Part shown: positions 50,839-58,504 of the stretch, piece by piece
Layout: every line of letters begins with the position of its first letter
Position numbering within the stretch: position 1 is the first letter of the stretch
DNA from: VAYN01 sp963702075
Lineage (GTDB): Bacteria; Actinomycetota; Thermoleophilia; Solirubrobacterales; 70-9
Direction of reading: 5' to 3'
Assembly: GCA_963702075.1 (NCBI GenBank)
Contig: OY969703.1
Location: 248,001-312,000, forward strand
Length of the DNA: 64,000 nt
Program-made: the position numbers and the translations under genes
The notes under the pieces: model-generated
What the model was told of the DNA's origin: nothing
Database searches by the model: none
The model's input: only the letters and a program-made list of their open reading frames with translations

Positions 50839-53800
50839 TCAGCGTCGGCTTGCGCCAAAGCTGTGACCGACCGGGGCGACGGCATGGAGTTCGGCGACGG
50901 CTAGCTCGCGAAGACGGCTGGAGCTCTTACTCGGTGGGAGGTGCCGTTTCGGCTGCGGCTCTCTAGTCAGTTGCGCCAGCTCCTCTACGACGACGTTGAT
51001 CGTGCCTTCGCGGCGCTCGAGGCGCCCGCGGGCGCGGAGGAGCGGGGCGCTGCGGACGAGGGTGCGGCGGCGGTCGTAGACGGGGGGCGGGACGACGAGG
51101 TTGACCGAGCCGCGCTCGTCCTCGAGCAGGAGGAAGGTGATGCCGTTGGCGGTCTCGGGACGCTGGCGGGCGGTGACCATGCCGGCGACTTCGACGGTGG
51201 AGCCGTGGTCGATCTGCTCCAGGTCCGAGGTGCGGGCAAGTTTCGGGTCGAGGCCGGGGCGCAGGAGCTTCATCGGGTGCTTCTCGACCGTCATCCCGGT
51301 CGAGCGGTAGTCGGCGATCAGCTTCCCCCACTCCCCCAGCGGCACCAGCTCCGGAGGCTCGGGCGGCTCCATCGCCAGCGCCAGCTGGGTGCCGCTGCCT
51401 CTAGTCTGGCCGGCGGCGGTGACGCCGACGCGCCAGAGGGCCTCGCGGCGATCGTCCTCCGAGCCGGCGGGGATGCCGTCGAGCGCCCCCGCCCAGGCGA
51501 GCTTTTCCAGGCTCGGCAGCCCCACCCCCGAACGGGAGGCAAGTTCGGCGATCCCCTTATAAGGACCGCCGCGCTCGCGCTCGGCCACCAGCGCCTCCAT
51601 CTCCTCCTTCTTCACTCCCTTGACGTAGCCCAGTCCGATTCGCACCTGCAGGCCGCCGCGCACATCAGCTGTCGACGGGGATTCGACGTGGCAGAGGACC
51701 TTGCTGCGGTTGGCGTCGACCGCCGCGACGCGGATGCCTCGGCGCTGGGCCTCGTGGACGAGCGAATCCGGCGGGTAGAAGCCCATCGGCTGCTCGTTCA
51801 GCAGCGAGCAGAGGAACTCGGGGCCGTAGTGGACGCGTAGCCAGGCCGACTGGTAGGCGAGCAGGCCGAAGGCGGCCGAGTGCGCCTTCGGGAAGCCGTA
51901 GCCGGAGAAGCCCTGGATCTGCGACCAGACCCGTTCTGCCACCTCCTCGTCGACGCCGTTGGCGGCGGCGCCGGCGAGGAAGCGCTGGTGGTGCTCGCGG
52001 ATCGCCTCCTCGGAGCGCTTGCGGCTCATCGCCCGCCGCAGCCCCTCCGCCTCGGAGGAGCTGAAGTCCGCCAGCGCCATCACCGACTCGATCACCTGCT
52101 CCTGGAAGACGATCGTCCCCAGCGTCTCCTCCAGCACCGGCTCCAGCAGCGGGTGCGGGTAGGGGATCTCGTAGTCCGGGTCCTCGCGGCGGAGCTTGCG
52201 CCTCTCTATATATGGATGGATGGCGCCGCCCTGGATCGGGCCCGGCCGCACCAGCGCCACCTGGACGATGACGTCGTCGAGGTCGCGCGGCTGGGTCCGC
52301 GGCAGCATCTGCATCTGCGCCCGACTCTCGATCTGGAAGACGCCGGTGGTATCGGCGGCGCGGATCGATTCGAAGGTCTCCTCGTCGTCGAGCGGGATCC
52401 GCGAGAGGTCGAGCCGCTCGCCGCGGGCGCTGCCGATCTCCTCGACGCAGCGCTCGACCGCCGAGAGCATCCCCAGCCCGAGCAGGTCGATCTTGAGGAA
52501 GCCGGCGTCGGCGCAGGAGTCCTTGTCCCACTGGACCGTCTGCCGTCCCGTCATCGCCGCCGGCACGACCGGGCAGACGTCAACGAGCGGCCGGGTCGAG
52601 ATCACCATCCCGCCCGGGTGCTGGGAGGAATGGCGCGGCAGGCCCATGATCTCAGCGGCGAGCGGCAGCAGCGCCCGCCAGCGCGGCTCGGCCGCCCGCT
52701 GCGGCCCGAGCGCCGCGACCAGGTCGCGCTCGATCTCCTCGGCGCCCTGGTGGAAGCCGGCGGTCTTCGCCACCTTGTCGATCTCCGCCGCCGGCAGCCC
52801 CAGCGCCTTGCCGAGGTCGCGAACCGCGCCCTTCGGCCGGTAGGTCGGGAAGGCGGCGACCAGCGCCGAGTGCTCATGGCCGTAGCGCTCGTGGATGCGC
52901 GGGATCAGGACCGCGCGGATATCGCGCGGGAAGTCGAGATCGATGTCCGGCATCGAGGTCGTTTCCTCGTTGAGGAAGCGGCCGGAGAAGAGGTCGGCCT
53001 CGACCGGGTCGACGTGGGAGAGACCGGTGAGGTAGCAGACGATCGAGCTGACGCTGGAGCCGCGCCCCCGCCCCGGCGGCAGGACCGACCGCGCGGAATC
53101 GGGCCCGCGCACCTCGACGGCGACCTCGCGCGCCAGCTCGAGCAGGTCGCGGTGGAGGAGGAAGAAGCCGGAGAGGCCAAGCTTGCGGATGATCGCCAGC
53201 TCCTCCTCCAGCCGCCACTGCGCTTCGAGCAGCCGGGCGTTGCCGCTGTAGCGCTCGCCGAGGTGGTGGTTGCAGAGCCGGGCGAGCTCGGCGTCGGCCC
53301 CCGGGTCCTCGCTGCCGGGGTAGCGATAGCCGAGCTGCTCGGTGAGATCGAAGCGCAGCCGGTCGGCGACTCGCTCGGTCTCGGCAACCGCCTCGGGGTA
53401 TTCGGCGAAGCGCGCCGCCATCGCGCCCGGCGAGGTGAGGGCGGAGGTCGAGTTGCCGCGGCGGCGCGGCTCGGACTCCTCCAGCGTCTCGCAGAGGCCG
53501 ATCGCGACCAGCGCGTCTTGCAGCGGCGCCCGGCGGCGGTCGTGGGAGTGGACGTTGCCGGTGGCGATGCAGGGAACGTCGAGTCGCTCGGCTAGCGATG
53601 CCAGCCAGCGATTGCGGGCACGGTCGTGGCGCCAGTAGGGCCGCTGCAGCTCGATCCGGAAGCGGGCGCGGCCGAAGGCAGCGAGCAGTCGCCGGGCCAG
53701 CCGCTCCCCCTCCACGGTATCGCCGCGCTCGAAGGCCCCGGCGACGGCGCCGTCGTGGGCGCAGCCGGAGAGGCAGACCAATCCCTCCGCGTGGTCCTCC

Positions 53801-54147
53801 ACCTGCTCGAGCGTCGCCCAAGGTTGGGTCTGGTTGCGCGGCGTGTTGTCGCGCGTGTGCGAATGCGCGGCGGTGAGCAGGCGGCAGAGGTTGCGGTAAC
53901 CGGCCTCGTCTTCGACCAGCAGGGTGATGTGGCAACCGCCTTGGAGCGTCAGCTCGGCGCCGGTGATCGGGCGGACGCCAAAGCCCTTGCAGGCGTGGGC
54001 GAACTCCATCGAGCCCCAGACGCCGTCGTGGTCGGTGAGGGCGAGGGCGGGATAGCCGTGGGACGCGGCGGCGGCGGCCAGCTCCAGCGGGGTCGAGGCG
54101 CCGTCGAGGAAGGAGAAGGCGGAGTGGGCGTGCAGCTCGACGTACAT
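50839..54147 (-). CDS. dnaE2: Error-prone DNA polymerase DnaE2 (ImuC)
   Basis: 1102 residues. PHP domain: MYVELHAHSAFSFLDGAST and ALALTDHDGVWGSMEF. The polymerase III alpha palm has the catalytic triplet region TTSMPDIDLDFPRDIR. Also seen are KLGLSGFFLLHRDL, GRGSSVSSIVCYLTGLSHVDP, helix-hairpin text YVKGVKKEEMEALV and a C-terminal OB-like domain (GSTVEVAGMVTARQRPETANG). It lacks the long C-terminal tail of replicative DnaE1. DnaE2 carries out translesion synthesis with ImuB under SOS control. It is the third gene of an operon with imuB and a DUF6504 gene. Confidence 0.93.
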   Translation of the reverse strand: MYVELHAHSAFSFLDGASTPLELAAAAASHGYPALALTDHDGVWGSMEFAHACKGFGVRPITGAELTLQGGCHITLLVEDEAGYRNLCRLLTAAHSHTRDNTPRNQTQPWATLEQVEDHAEGLVCLSGCAHDGAVAGAFERGDTVEGERLARRLLAAFGRARFRIELQRPYWRHDRARNRWLASLAERLDVPCIATGNVHSHDRRRAPLQDALVAIGLCETLEESEPRRRGNSTSALTSPGAMAARFAEYPEAVAETERVADRLRFDLTEQLGYRYPGSEDPGADAELARLCNHHLGERYSGNARLLEAQWRLEEELAIIRKLGLSGFFLLHRDLLELAREVAVEVRGPDSARSVLPPGRGRGSSVSSIVCYLTGLSHVDPVEADLFSGRFLNEETTSMPDIDLDFPRDIRAVLIPRIHERYGHEHSALVAAFPTYRPKGAVRDLGKALGLPAAEIDKVAKTAGFHQGAEEIERDLVAALGPQRAAEPRWRALLPLAAEIMGLPRHSSQHPGGMVISTRPLVDVCPVVPAAMTGRQTVQWDKDSCADAGFLKIDLLGLGMLSAVERCVEEIGSARGERLDLSRIPLDDEETFESIRAADTTGVFQIESRAQMQMLPRTQPRDLDDVIVQVALVRPGPIQGGAIHPYIERRKLRREDPDYEIPYPHPLLEPVLEETLGTIVFQEQVIESVMALADFSSSEAEGLRRAMSRKRSEEAIREHHQRFLAGAAANGVDEEVAERVWSQIQGFSGYGFPKAHSAAFGLLAYQSAWLRVHYGPEFLCSLLNEQPMGFYPPDSLVHEAQRRGIRVAAVDANRSKVLCHVESPSTADVRGGLQVRIGLGYVKGVKKEEMEALVAERERGGPYKGIAELASRSGVGLPSLEKLAWAGALDGIPAGSEDDRREALWRVGVTAAGQTRGSGTQLALAMEPPEPPELVPLGEWGKLIADYRSTGMTVEKHPMKLLRPGLDPKLARTSDLEQIDHGSTVEVAGMVTARQRPETANGITFLLLEDERGSVNLVVPPPVYDRRRTLVRSAPLLRARGRLERREGTINVVVEELAQLTREPQPKRHLPPSKSSSRLRELAVAELHAVAPVGHSFGASRR

Positions 54148-54168
54148 CGATAACCAACTCCCTAGGAC

Positions 54169-54411
54169 TCAGGCCCGCTGCCGGTACCAGCGCTGGGCGG
54201 CGGCGCGGAAGACGGTGAGGGCGCGGCCGTCGCACATCGCCAGCTCGAAGTAGTGGCGACGCAGCGGCCGCGGCGTCCACCAGCGGTCCTCGACCAGCCA
54301 CTCCTCGCGAACGGCCTCGACTGTCGCTCCCTCGATCAGCATGGGAGCGCCGCGGGGATCGGTGCGGACAGCCACCCGCCGGGGGGCGTAGAGACGGCGA
54401 AGACCCGGCAT
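54169..54411 (-). CDS. Small DUF6504-like protein of the SOS mutagenesis operon
   Basis: 80 residues: MPGLRRLYAPRRVAVRTDP, then EAVREEWLVEDRWWTPRPLRRHYFELAM, ending in a basic tail. The WLVEDRWWT...RRHYF block is the pattern I associate with DUF6504, which accompanies or is fused to ImuB-type proteins in actinobacteria. ATG 54411 overlaps the imuB stop (TGATG), so the longer upstream open frame is not used. It sits 21 bases before dnaE2. It may bridge ImuB and the polymerase (inference). Confidence 0.75.
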   Translation of the reverse strand: MPGLRRLYAPRRVAVRTDPRGAPMLIEGATVEAVREEWLVEDRWWTPRPLRRHYFELAMCDGRALTVFRAAAQRWYRQRA

Positions 54412-55442
54412 CAGAGTTCGGGGTAGGGAGTCAGCAGCGCCCATCGCTCGGGCACGCGCGAGGCGCCGTCGACGGGCAGGATCTTCAGCAGCGCCTCGGC
54501 CCCCTGCGCGGCGCGGACCTCGCGCACCGCCGCCCGCAGCCGGCGCCGTCGCGGCTCGGCGCCGCCAACCGCGAGCTCGAGCTGGTCGCGCGCCGGCGAC
54601 CCCAGCCCGACCGCCAGCAGGCGCAGCACCGTCGCGGGGCCAGGCAGCTCTTCGAGCCGCGGCGCGAGGACGTTGCGCAGGACCCGCGGCGAGGCGCTCG
54701 GCCGGCCCAGGCCCTGCTCGACGCTCCAGCTGCCACCGCCAGCCAGCAGCGCCCCAAGCCGCAAGCCCAGCAACGTCCTACCCTTTCGCTGCGGCACCGC
54801 CAGCAGCCGGTCGACGAGCAACTCCAGGGCGCGGTCGAGCTGGCGGCCCGCGGTCCCTTCCGGGAGCTCGATCTCCTCGGCGACCTCCTCGTGCGGGGTC
54901 CGCGGTCGCAGCGGCTCTTCGTCGCCACGGCAGAGGCGCAGCGCCCGCAGGCCGAGCGGGCCGAAGCGGTCGGAGACCTGATCGACCGAGAGCTGGGAGA
55001 AGGCAGGCAGCGTCTCGATCCCCAGCCGCTCGAGCGAATCGATCAACTCCCCGGCCTCGCGTTCGGAGACGCCCAACCGCCACCGCAGCGCCGCGACGGG
55101 GATCGGTCGCGGCCACTCGTCGACGAGCAGGAAGGCGGCAAGCCGCGTGCGGCCGGTAGCGATCCGCCGCTCCTCCCCCACCGCCCGCCGCGCCGCGGCG
55201 AGGACCCCAGCCGAGGTGCCGCCGTAAAGGCCGCGCAACCCGTCGACTGCGAAGAAGGCCTCGCCAGGCTGCTCAGACTCGACCGCGGCGCCGAGTTCCT
55301 CCAGCGCCCGCACCATTGCTTCGGTCGACTCCGCCGCCGCGACCGGATCGGCAATATAAGCGCGCCCGGGCCGGGGCCCCCCGCCGCGACCCGGGCGCGG
55401 GAGATCCGCCAGGCACTTGTCGATGACGCAGGCGATCTCCAT
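54411..55442 (-). CDS. ImuB-like Y-family polymerase homologue, N-terminally short
   Basis: 343 residues. The part YIADPVAAAESTEAMVRALE to FFAVDGLRGLYGGT matches the palm region of ImuB/DinB-type proteins (the acidic residue usually found after 'E-x-x-F' is Val-Asp here). The rest corresponds to thumb and little-finger domains (RLGIETLPAFSQLSVDQVSDRFGPLG; LDRALELLVDRLL). ImuB proteins are normally about 500 residues; some 80-100 N-terminal residues seem to be missing, replaced by MEIACVIDKCLADLPRPGRG. ImuB is catalytically inactive and acts as a clamp-binding hub for DnaE2. ATG 55442 lies one base after a LexA box. Confidence 0.75.
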   Translation of the reverse strand: MEIACVIDKCLADLPRPGRGGGPRPGRAYIADPVAAAESTEAMVRALEELGAAVESEQPGEAFFAVDGLRGLYGGTSAGVLAAARRAVGEERRIATGRTRLAAFLLVDEWPRPIPVAALRWRLGVSEREAGELIDSLERLGIETLPAFSQLSVDQVSDRFGPLGLRALRLCRGDEEPLRPRTPHEEVAEEIELPEGTAGRQLDRALELLVDRLLAVPQRKGRTLLGLRLGALLAGGGSWSVEQGLGRPSASPRVLRNVLAPRLEELPGPATVLRLLAVGLGSPARDQLELAVGGAEPRRRRLRAAVREVRAAQGAEALLKILPVDGASRVPERWALLTPYPEL

Positions 55443-55443
55443 A

Positions 55444-55457
55444 CGAACACATGTTCG
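55444..55457 (-). promoter_or_regulatory. LexA (SOS) box of the imuB-DUF6504-dnaE2 operon
   Basis: CGAACACATGTTCG at 55444-55457 fits the Gram-positive/actinobacterial LexA consensus CGAAC-N4-GTTCG exactly and is almost perfectly palindromic. It lies one base before the imuB ATG, so bound LexA would cover the start of transcription of a leaderless message. Confidence 0.9.
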
Positions 55458-55519
55458 TGTCCTAAAGAGGATAACGCCATAGAGGCGGACTCAAGGTCGG
55501 GGCTATGGCTGAAAACTTG

Positions 55520-56215
55520 TCAGCCCTGGCGGGCGACCTTGGCCGCCTCGGCGCTACCGAGGTAAGGCGTCAACGCGAACTCGACCAGGTCCGGGAGCAG
55601 AGACTCCAGTTCCTCGACGCGGTCGGCAAAGATCCGGCGCGAAATCAACGAGACCATGCCGCCGATCAGAGCCTCCTCCGTGCTGGGGGAGAGCCCGGCG
55701 AGCACCTCGGCCGATCTTCCTTTGCGGCCCGCTTCGAAGTAGGGCACCAGGCCCTGGATCGCCGCGTCATAGCGCTCGACCACGACCGGCCCGGCGACCA
55801 GCGCCTCGACCATGCTGAGGCGAGCCAGATGCGGCTCGGTAGTGAGGAACTCGAGCATCGCCGCGATCCCGGCTCGGACCGCCTGCGGCCACTCCTCCTC
55901 CGCGTTGAAGGCCTCGTCGACACGCTCGCGCAGCTCCGCCATCACCGTGTCATAGGCGGCGACGAAGCACTCGTCCTTGCTGCTGAAGTGCTCATAAAAG
56001 GTTCGCCTCGAGACGGCGGCGTGGCGAGTGATGTGAGCGATCGTGGTGCCGGCGTAGCCGTTCTCGGCGACCGCCTCCGCGAGCCCCGCGATCAGGCGCT
56101 CGCGCTGGTTGCGGGCGACGAACTCGCGTGGGAGACCGTGCCGGCCAGGGGGCAGACGCGCGAGCTCAGGCGGATACTCCGGCGAGTCGACAGAGGGGTT
56201 GACCGGATCGCTCAA
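55520..56215 (-). CDS. TetR family transcriptional regulator
   Basis: 231 residues. The N-terminal arm RLPPGRHGLPREFVARNQRER precedes the helix-turn-helix (LAEAVAENGYAGTTIAHI, HAAVSRRTFYEHFSSKDECF). The C-terminal domain ends LLPDLVEFALTPYLGSAEAA. TTG 56215 is the frame start. The paralogue at 56288-56974 shares this architecture and end motif, so the two probably arose by duplication. No target gene is clear; the SOS operon diverges... on the same strand 77 bases downstream, and an enoyl-CoA hydratase gene lies nearby. Confidence 0.88.
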   Translation of the reverse strand: MSDPVNPSVDSPEYPPELARLPPGRHGLPREFVARNQRERLIAGLAEAVAENGYAGTTIAHITRHAAVSRRTFYEHFSSKDECFVAAYDTVMAELRERVDEAFNAEEEWPQAVRAGIAAMLEFLTTEPHLARLSMVEALVAGPVVVERYDAAIQGLVPYFEAGRKGRSAEVLAGLSPSTEEALIGGMVSLISRRIFADRVEELESLLPDLVEFALTPYLGSAEAAKVARQG

Positions 56216-56287
56216 GAGAACCGACGATACCGATTCAAACGATTGCAGCTTAATTTGGCCAACTGGCCAGTTTTTTTATGGATGCTC

Positions 56288-56974
56288 CTAGCTGCGAGAT
56301 ATTTGAGCGTTAGTGACACCGTCTCCCTCCAGGGCAACCGAGCGTGCCGCTTCCGCTCCGAGGTAGGGGGTCAGGGTGAACTCGACCAGCTCGGGGAGCA
56401 GCGCCCCGATTCCCTCCAGGTCCTCGATCAGCATGCGCTGGTAGAGAATCCAGAAGACGCCGCCGATCAGCGCCTCCTCCAGTGTCTCCGGCAGCTCCCG
56501 CCCATGGGGCGAGACATCGCGTCCAAGTCGGAACAGGGAAACGAACGCCTGCAGCGACTCCTCGTAGTAGCGGACGGAGGTCGGGGCGGCGGCCAGAGCA
56601 TCGACCATGCAGGTTCGCGCGAGTGCGGGCTCTTCGGCGACGTAGCGGAGAAAGGCTGATAGGCCAGCCTCTACCCGGTAAGGCCAGTCGTCTATCTCGC
56701 CGGCGGCCTCTACAACCCGGCTGAGGGCAGTTGACATCGCAAATTTCTGGGCTGCAAGGAAGCAGTCCTCTTTCGAGCCGAAGTTTTCGTAGAACGTGTT
56801 GCGGGCGATTCCAGCGCGCTTGACGACGTCAGCGACGGTCACCGCTCGGTAGCCCTTCTCCGAGACCTCGAGGGCAAGCGCGTTGACGATCCGCGCCCGT
56901 TGGTGCCGGGCGATGAACTCGCGCGAGAGCTGCTGCCTTCCCGGAAGTGGACGCGGTGTTGACTTTGAAGCCAC
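56288..56974 (-). CDS. TetR family transcriptional regulator
   Basis: 228 residues: arm RPLPGRQQLSREFIARHQRAR, helix-turn-helix LEVSEKGYRAVTVADVVK with AGIARNTFYENFGSKEDCF, and the end LLPELVEFTLTPYLGAEAAR as in its neighbour. GTG 56974 is chosen because conserved sequence starts there; the open frame runs further into the divergent gap. A third TetR gene is divergent across about 116 bases, so the gap holds a shared control region. Confidence 0.87.
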   Translation of the reverse strand: MASKSTPRPLPGRQQLSREFIARHQRARIVNALALEVSEKGYRAVTVADVVKRAGIARNTFYENFGSKEDCFLAAQKFAMSTALSRVVEAAGEIDDWPYRVEAGLSAFLRYVAEEPALARTCMVDALAAAPTSVRYYEESLQAFVSLFRLGRDVSPHGRELPETLEEALIGGVFWILYQRMLIEDLEGIGALLPELVEFTLTPYLGAEAARSVALEGDGVTNAQISRS

Positions 56975-57090
56975 GAACGAAAGAGTACCTGAGTCTGCCC
57001 ATCGCTTCACCGAACTCCGCGACCGGATACCGTTTAGGTACCAAAGTCAGACAAGCAGTTTTCTCAATCAAATTAAACCGGGCGGGGACC

Positions 57091-57681
57091 TTGACCGGAA
57101 AGCGTGAACGCATCCTGCAGGGGATGCTCAAAGCAGTTGGCACCCATGGGTACGAGCGAACCACGGTGCAGGATGCGATCGCCGAGGCTGGGGTCTACCG
57201 CCAGGCGTTCTACGACTCTTTCAGTGGCAAGGAAGACTGCTACCTGCAAGCACTCGACGCCGGCTCGGCCTGGGTGGAGCTGGCGATGCGGGACGCCGCC
57301 GCTGGCGCGACCTCCTGGCGAGCCAATCTGCACGGAGCGCTAGCCGGTCTGCTTCGCTTTCTCGACGAGCAACCGGCGGTCGGCCGCGCCTTGCTGGTCG
57401 AGGTGCACGCTGCTGGTCCGGGGGCGGTGGCGAAACGAACAGAGGCGATGGGCCGGGCGGCGACGATGATGGACTTGGCGCGAGAGGAAAGTGGCGATGC
57501 CGCCCCGGCGATCTCAGCCGAGGCGGTGGTGGCGGGAATCCTGGCGGTCCTCCACAGCCGCCTCGCCGCGAACCAGGCGGATGGCTTCATTCGGCTCCTG
57601 CCCGAGTTGATGTACCTCGCTGTGCTTCCGTTTTTTGGAACCGAAGCGGCGACTGCCGCGATGCGGACAAGCGGAAGCTAG
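57091..57681 (+). CDS. TetR family transcriptional regulator (divergent)
   Basis: 196 residues from TTG 57091: LTGKRERILQGMLKAVGTHG, then YERTTVQDAIAEAGVYRQAF and YDSFSGKEDCYLQALD form the DNA-binding domain; the C-terminal half is a helical ligand domain ending MYLAVLPFFGTEAATAA. It lacks the GRHGLPRE arm of its neighbours. The frame is open back to 56947, but upstream residues do not look like a TetR arm. It converges with the enoyl-CoA hydratase gene. Confidence 0.82.
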   Translation: MTGKRERILQGMLKAVGTHGYERTTVQDAIAEAGVYRQAFYDSFSGKEDCYLQALDAGSAWVELAMRDAAAGATSWRANLHGALAGLLRFLDEQPAVGRALLVEVHAAGPGAVAKRTEAMGRAATMMDLAREESGDAAPAISAEAVVAGILAVLHSRLAANQADGFIRLLPELMYLAVLPFFGTEAATAAMRTSGS

Positions 57682-57692
57682 GCGAGCGGCGT

Positions 57693-58445
57693 TCAGACCC
57701 CGCTGCCGCCGCGGCCCTCGCCTTCGGCGAAGCGCGCGGCGCCCCGGGCCGCCACCTCGAGGACCTCCCGGCCAACTCGGCGCTCCAGCTCCAGCCCCTC
57801 GGCGAGGGGTAGCCCCGCCCCCTCCAGGGCGGCCCGGCGGTCGCTCAGCATCGTCTCCTGCGGAAAGGAGGCGATTCGCCCGGCGATCTCCAAGGCCCGG
57901 TCCAGGTGGCCGCCGGATCCGACTATCTCGTTGACGAGCCCGATCCGCTCCGCCTCCTCTGCCGTCACCGGACGGCCGGTGAGGATCATCTCCAGCGCCC
58001 GGCCCATCCCCACCACCCGCGGCAGCCGCTGGGTGCCGCCGTCGACCAGCGGTACCCCCCAACGGCGCTCGAAGCAGCCGAAGACCGACCGTGGAGTTGC
58101 AACTCGCAAATCGCACCAGAGCGCCAGCTCGAGGCCGCCGGCCAAGCACCAACCGTCGATTGCGGCGATCGTCGGCTTGGACGGGGTGAGACGGGTGAAG
58201 CCCAGCGGCCCTGCCGGGTCGTCGACGTTCAGGTCGATCGCCTTGAGGTCGGCGCCGGCACAGAAGGCCTCGCCGCTGCCGGTGAGAATCAGCACCCGCG
58301 CCCCGTCGTCCGCCTCGAACGCCTCGAGGCCCTGTTGCAGCCCCGCGGCGGTCGCAGCGTCAACCGCGTTGCGACGATCGGGCCGGTCGATCGTCAGCAC
58401 TGCTGCGGCCTCGCGGCGCTCGTAATGAACCTCCGAGCTGCTCAT
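57693..58445 (-). CDS. Enoyl-CoA hydratase/isomerase (crotonase) family protein
   Basis: 250 residues: LTIDRPDRRNAVDAATAAGL, oxyanion-hole GSGEAFCAGADLKAI, PTIAAIDGWCLAGGLELALWCDLRVATPRSVFGCFE and the catalytic-Glu region WGVPLVDGGTQRLPRVVG. In true hydratases two glutamates act; here Glu in GLELAL is present while the second position has Asp (VDGGTQRL), as in several family members with other activities. ATG 58445 gives the standard start. It is probably part of fatty-acid or aromatic-acid breakdown, perhaps under one of the adjacent TetR proteins. Confidence 0.9.
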   Translation of the reverse strand: MSSSEVHYERREAAAVLTIDRPDRRNAVDAATAAGLQQGLEAFEADDGARVLILTGSGEAFCAGADLKAIDLNVDDPAGPLGFTRLTPSKPTIAAIDGWCLAGGLELALWCDLRVATPRSVFGCFERRWGVPLVDGGTQRLPRVVGMGRALEMILTGRPVTAEEAERIGLVNEIVGSGGHLDRALEIAGRIASFPQETMLSDRRAALEGAGLPLAEGLELERRVGREVLEVAARGAARFAEGEGRGGSGV

Positions 58446-58504
58446 CCGCAGGATCCTCCCACAGCTGTCCTTGGGCGGGATCAAGCCGAAAAGGCACTGA
58501 TTAA

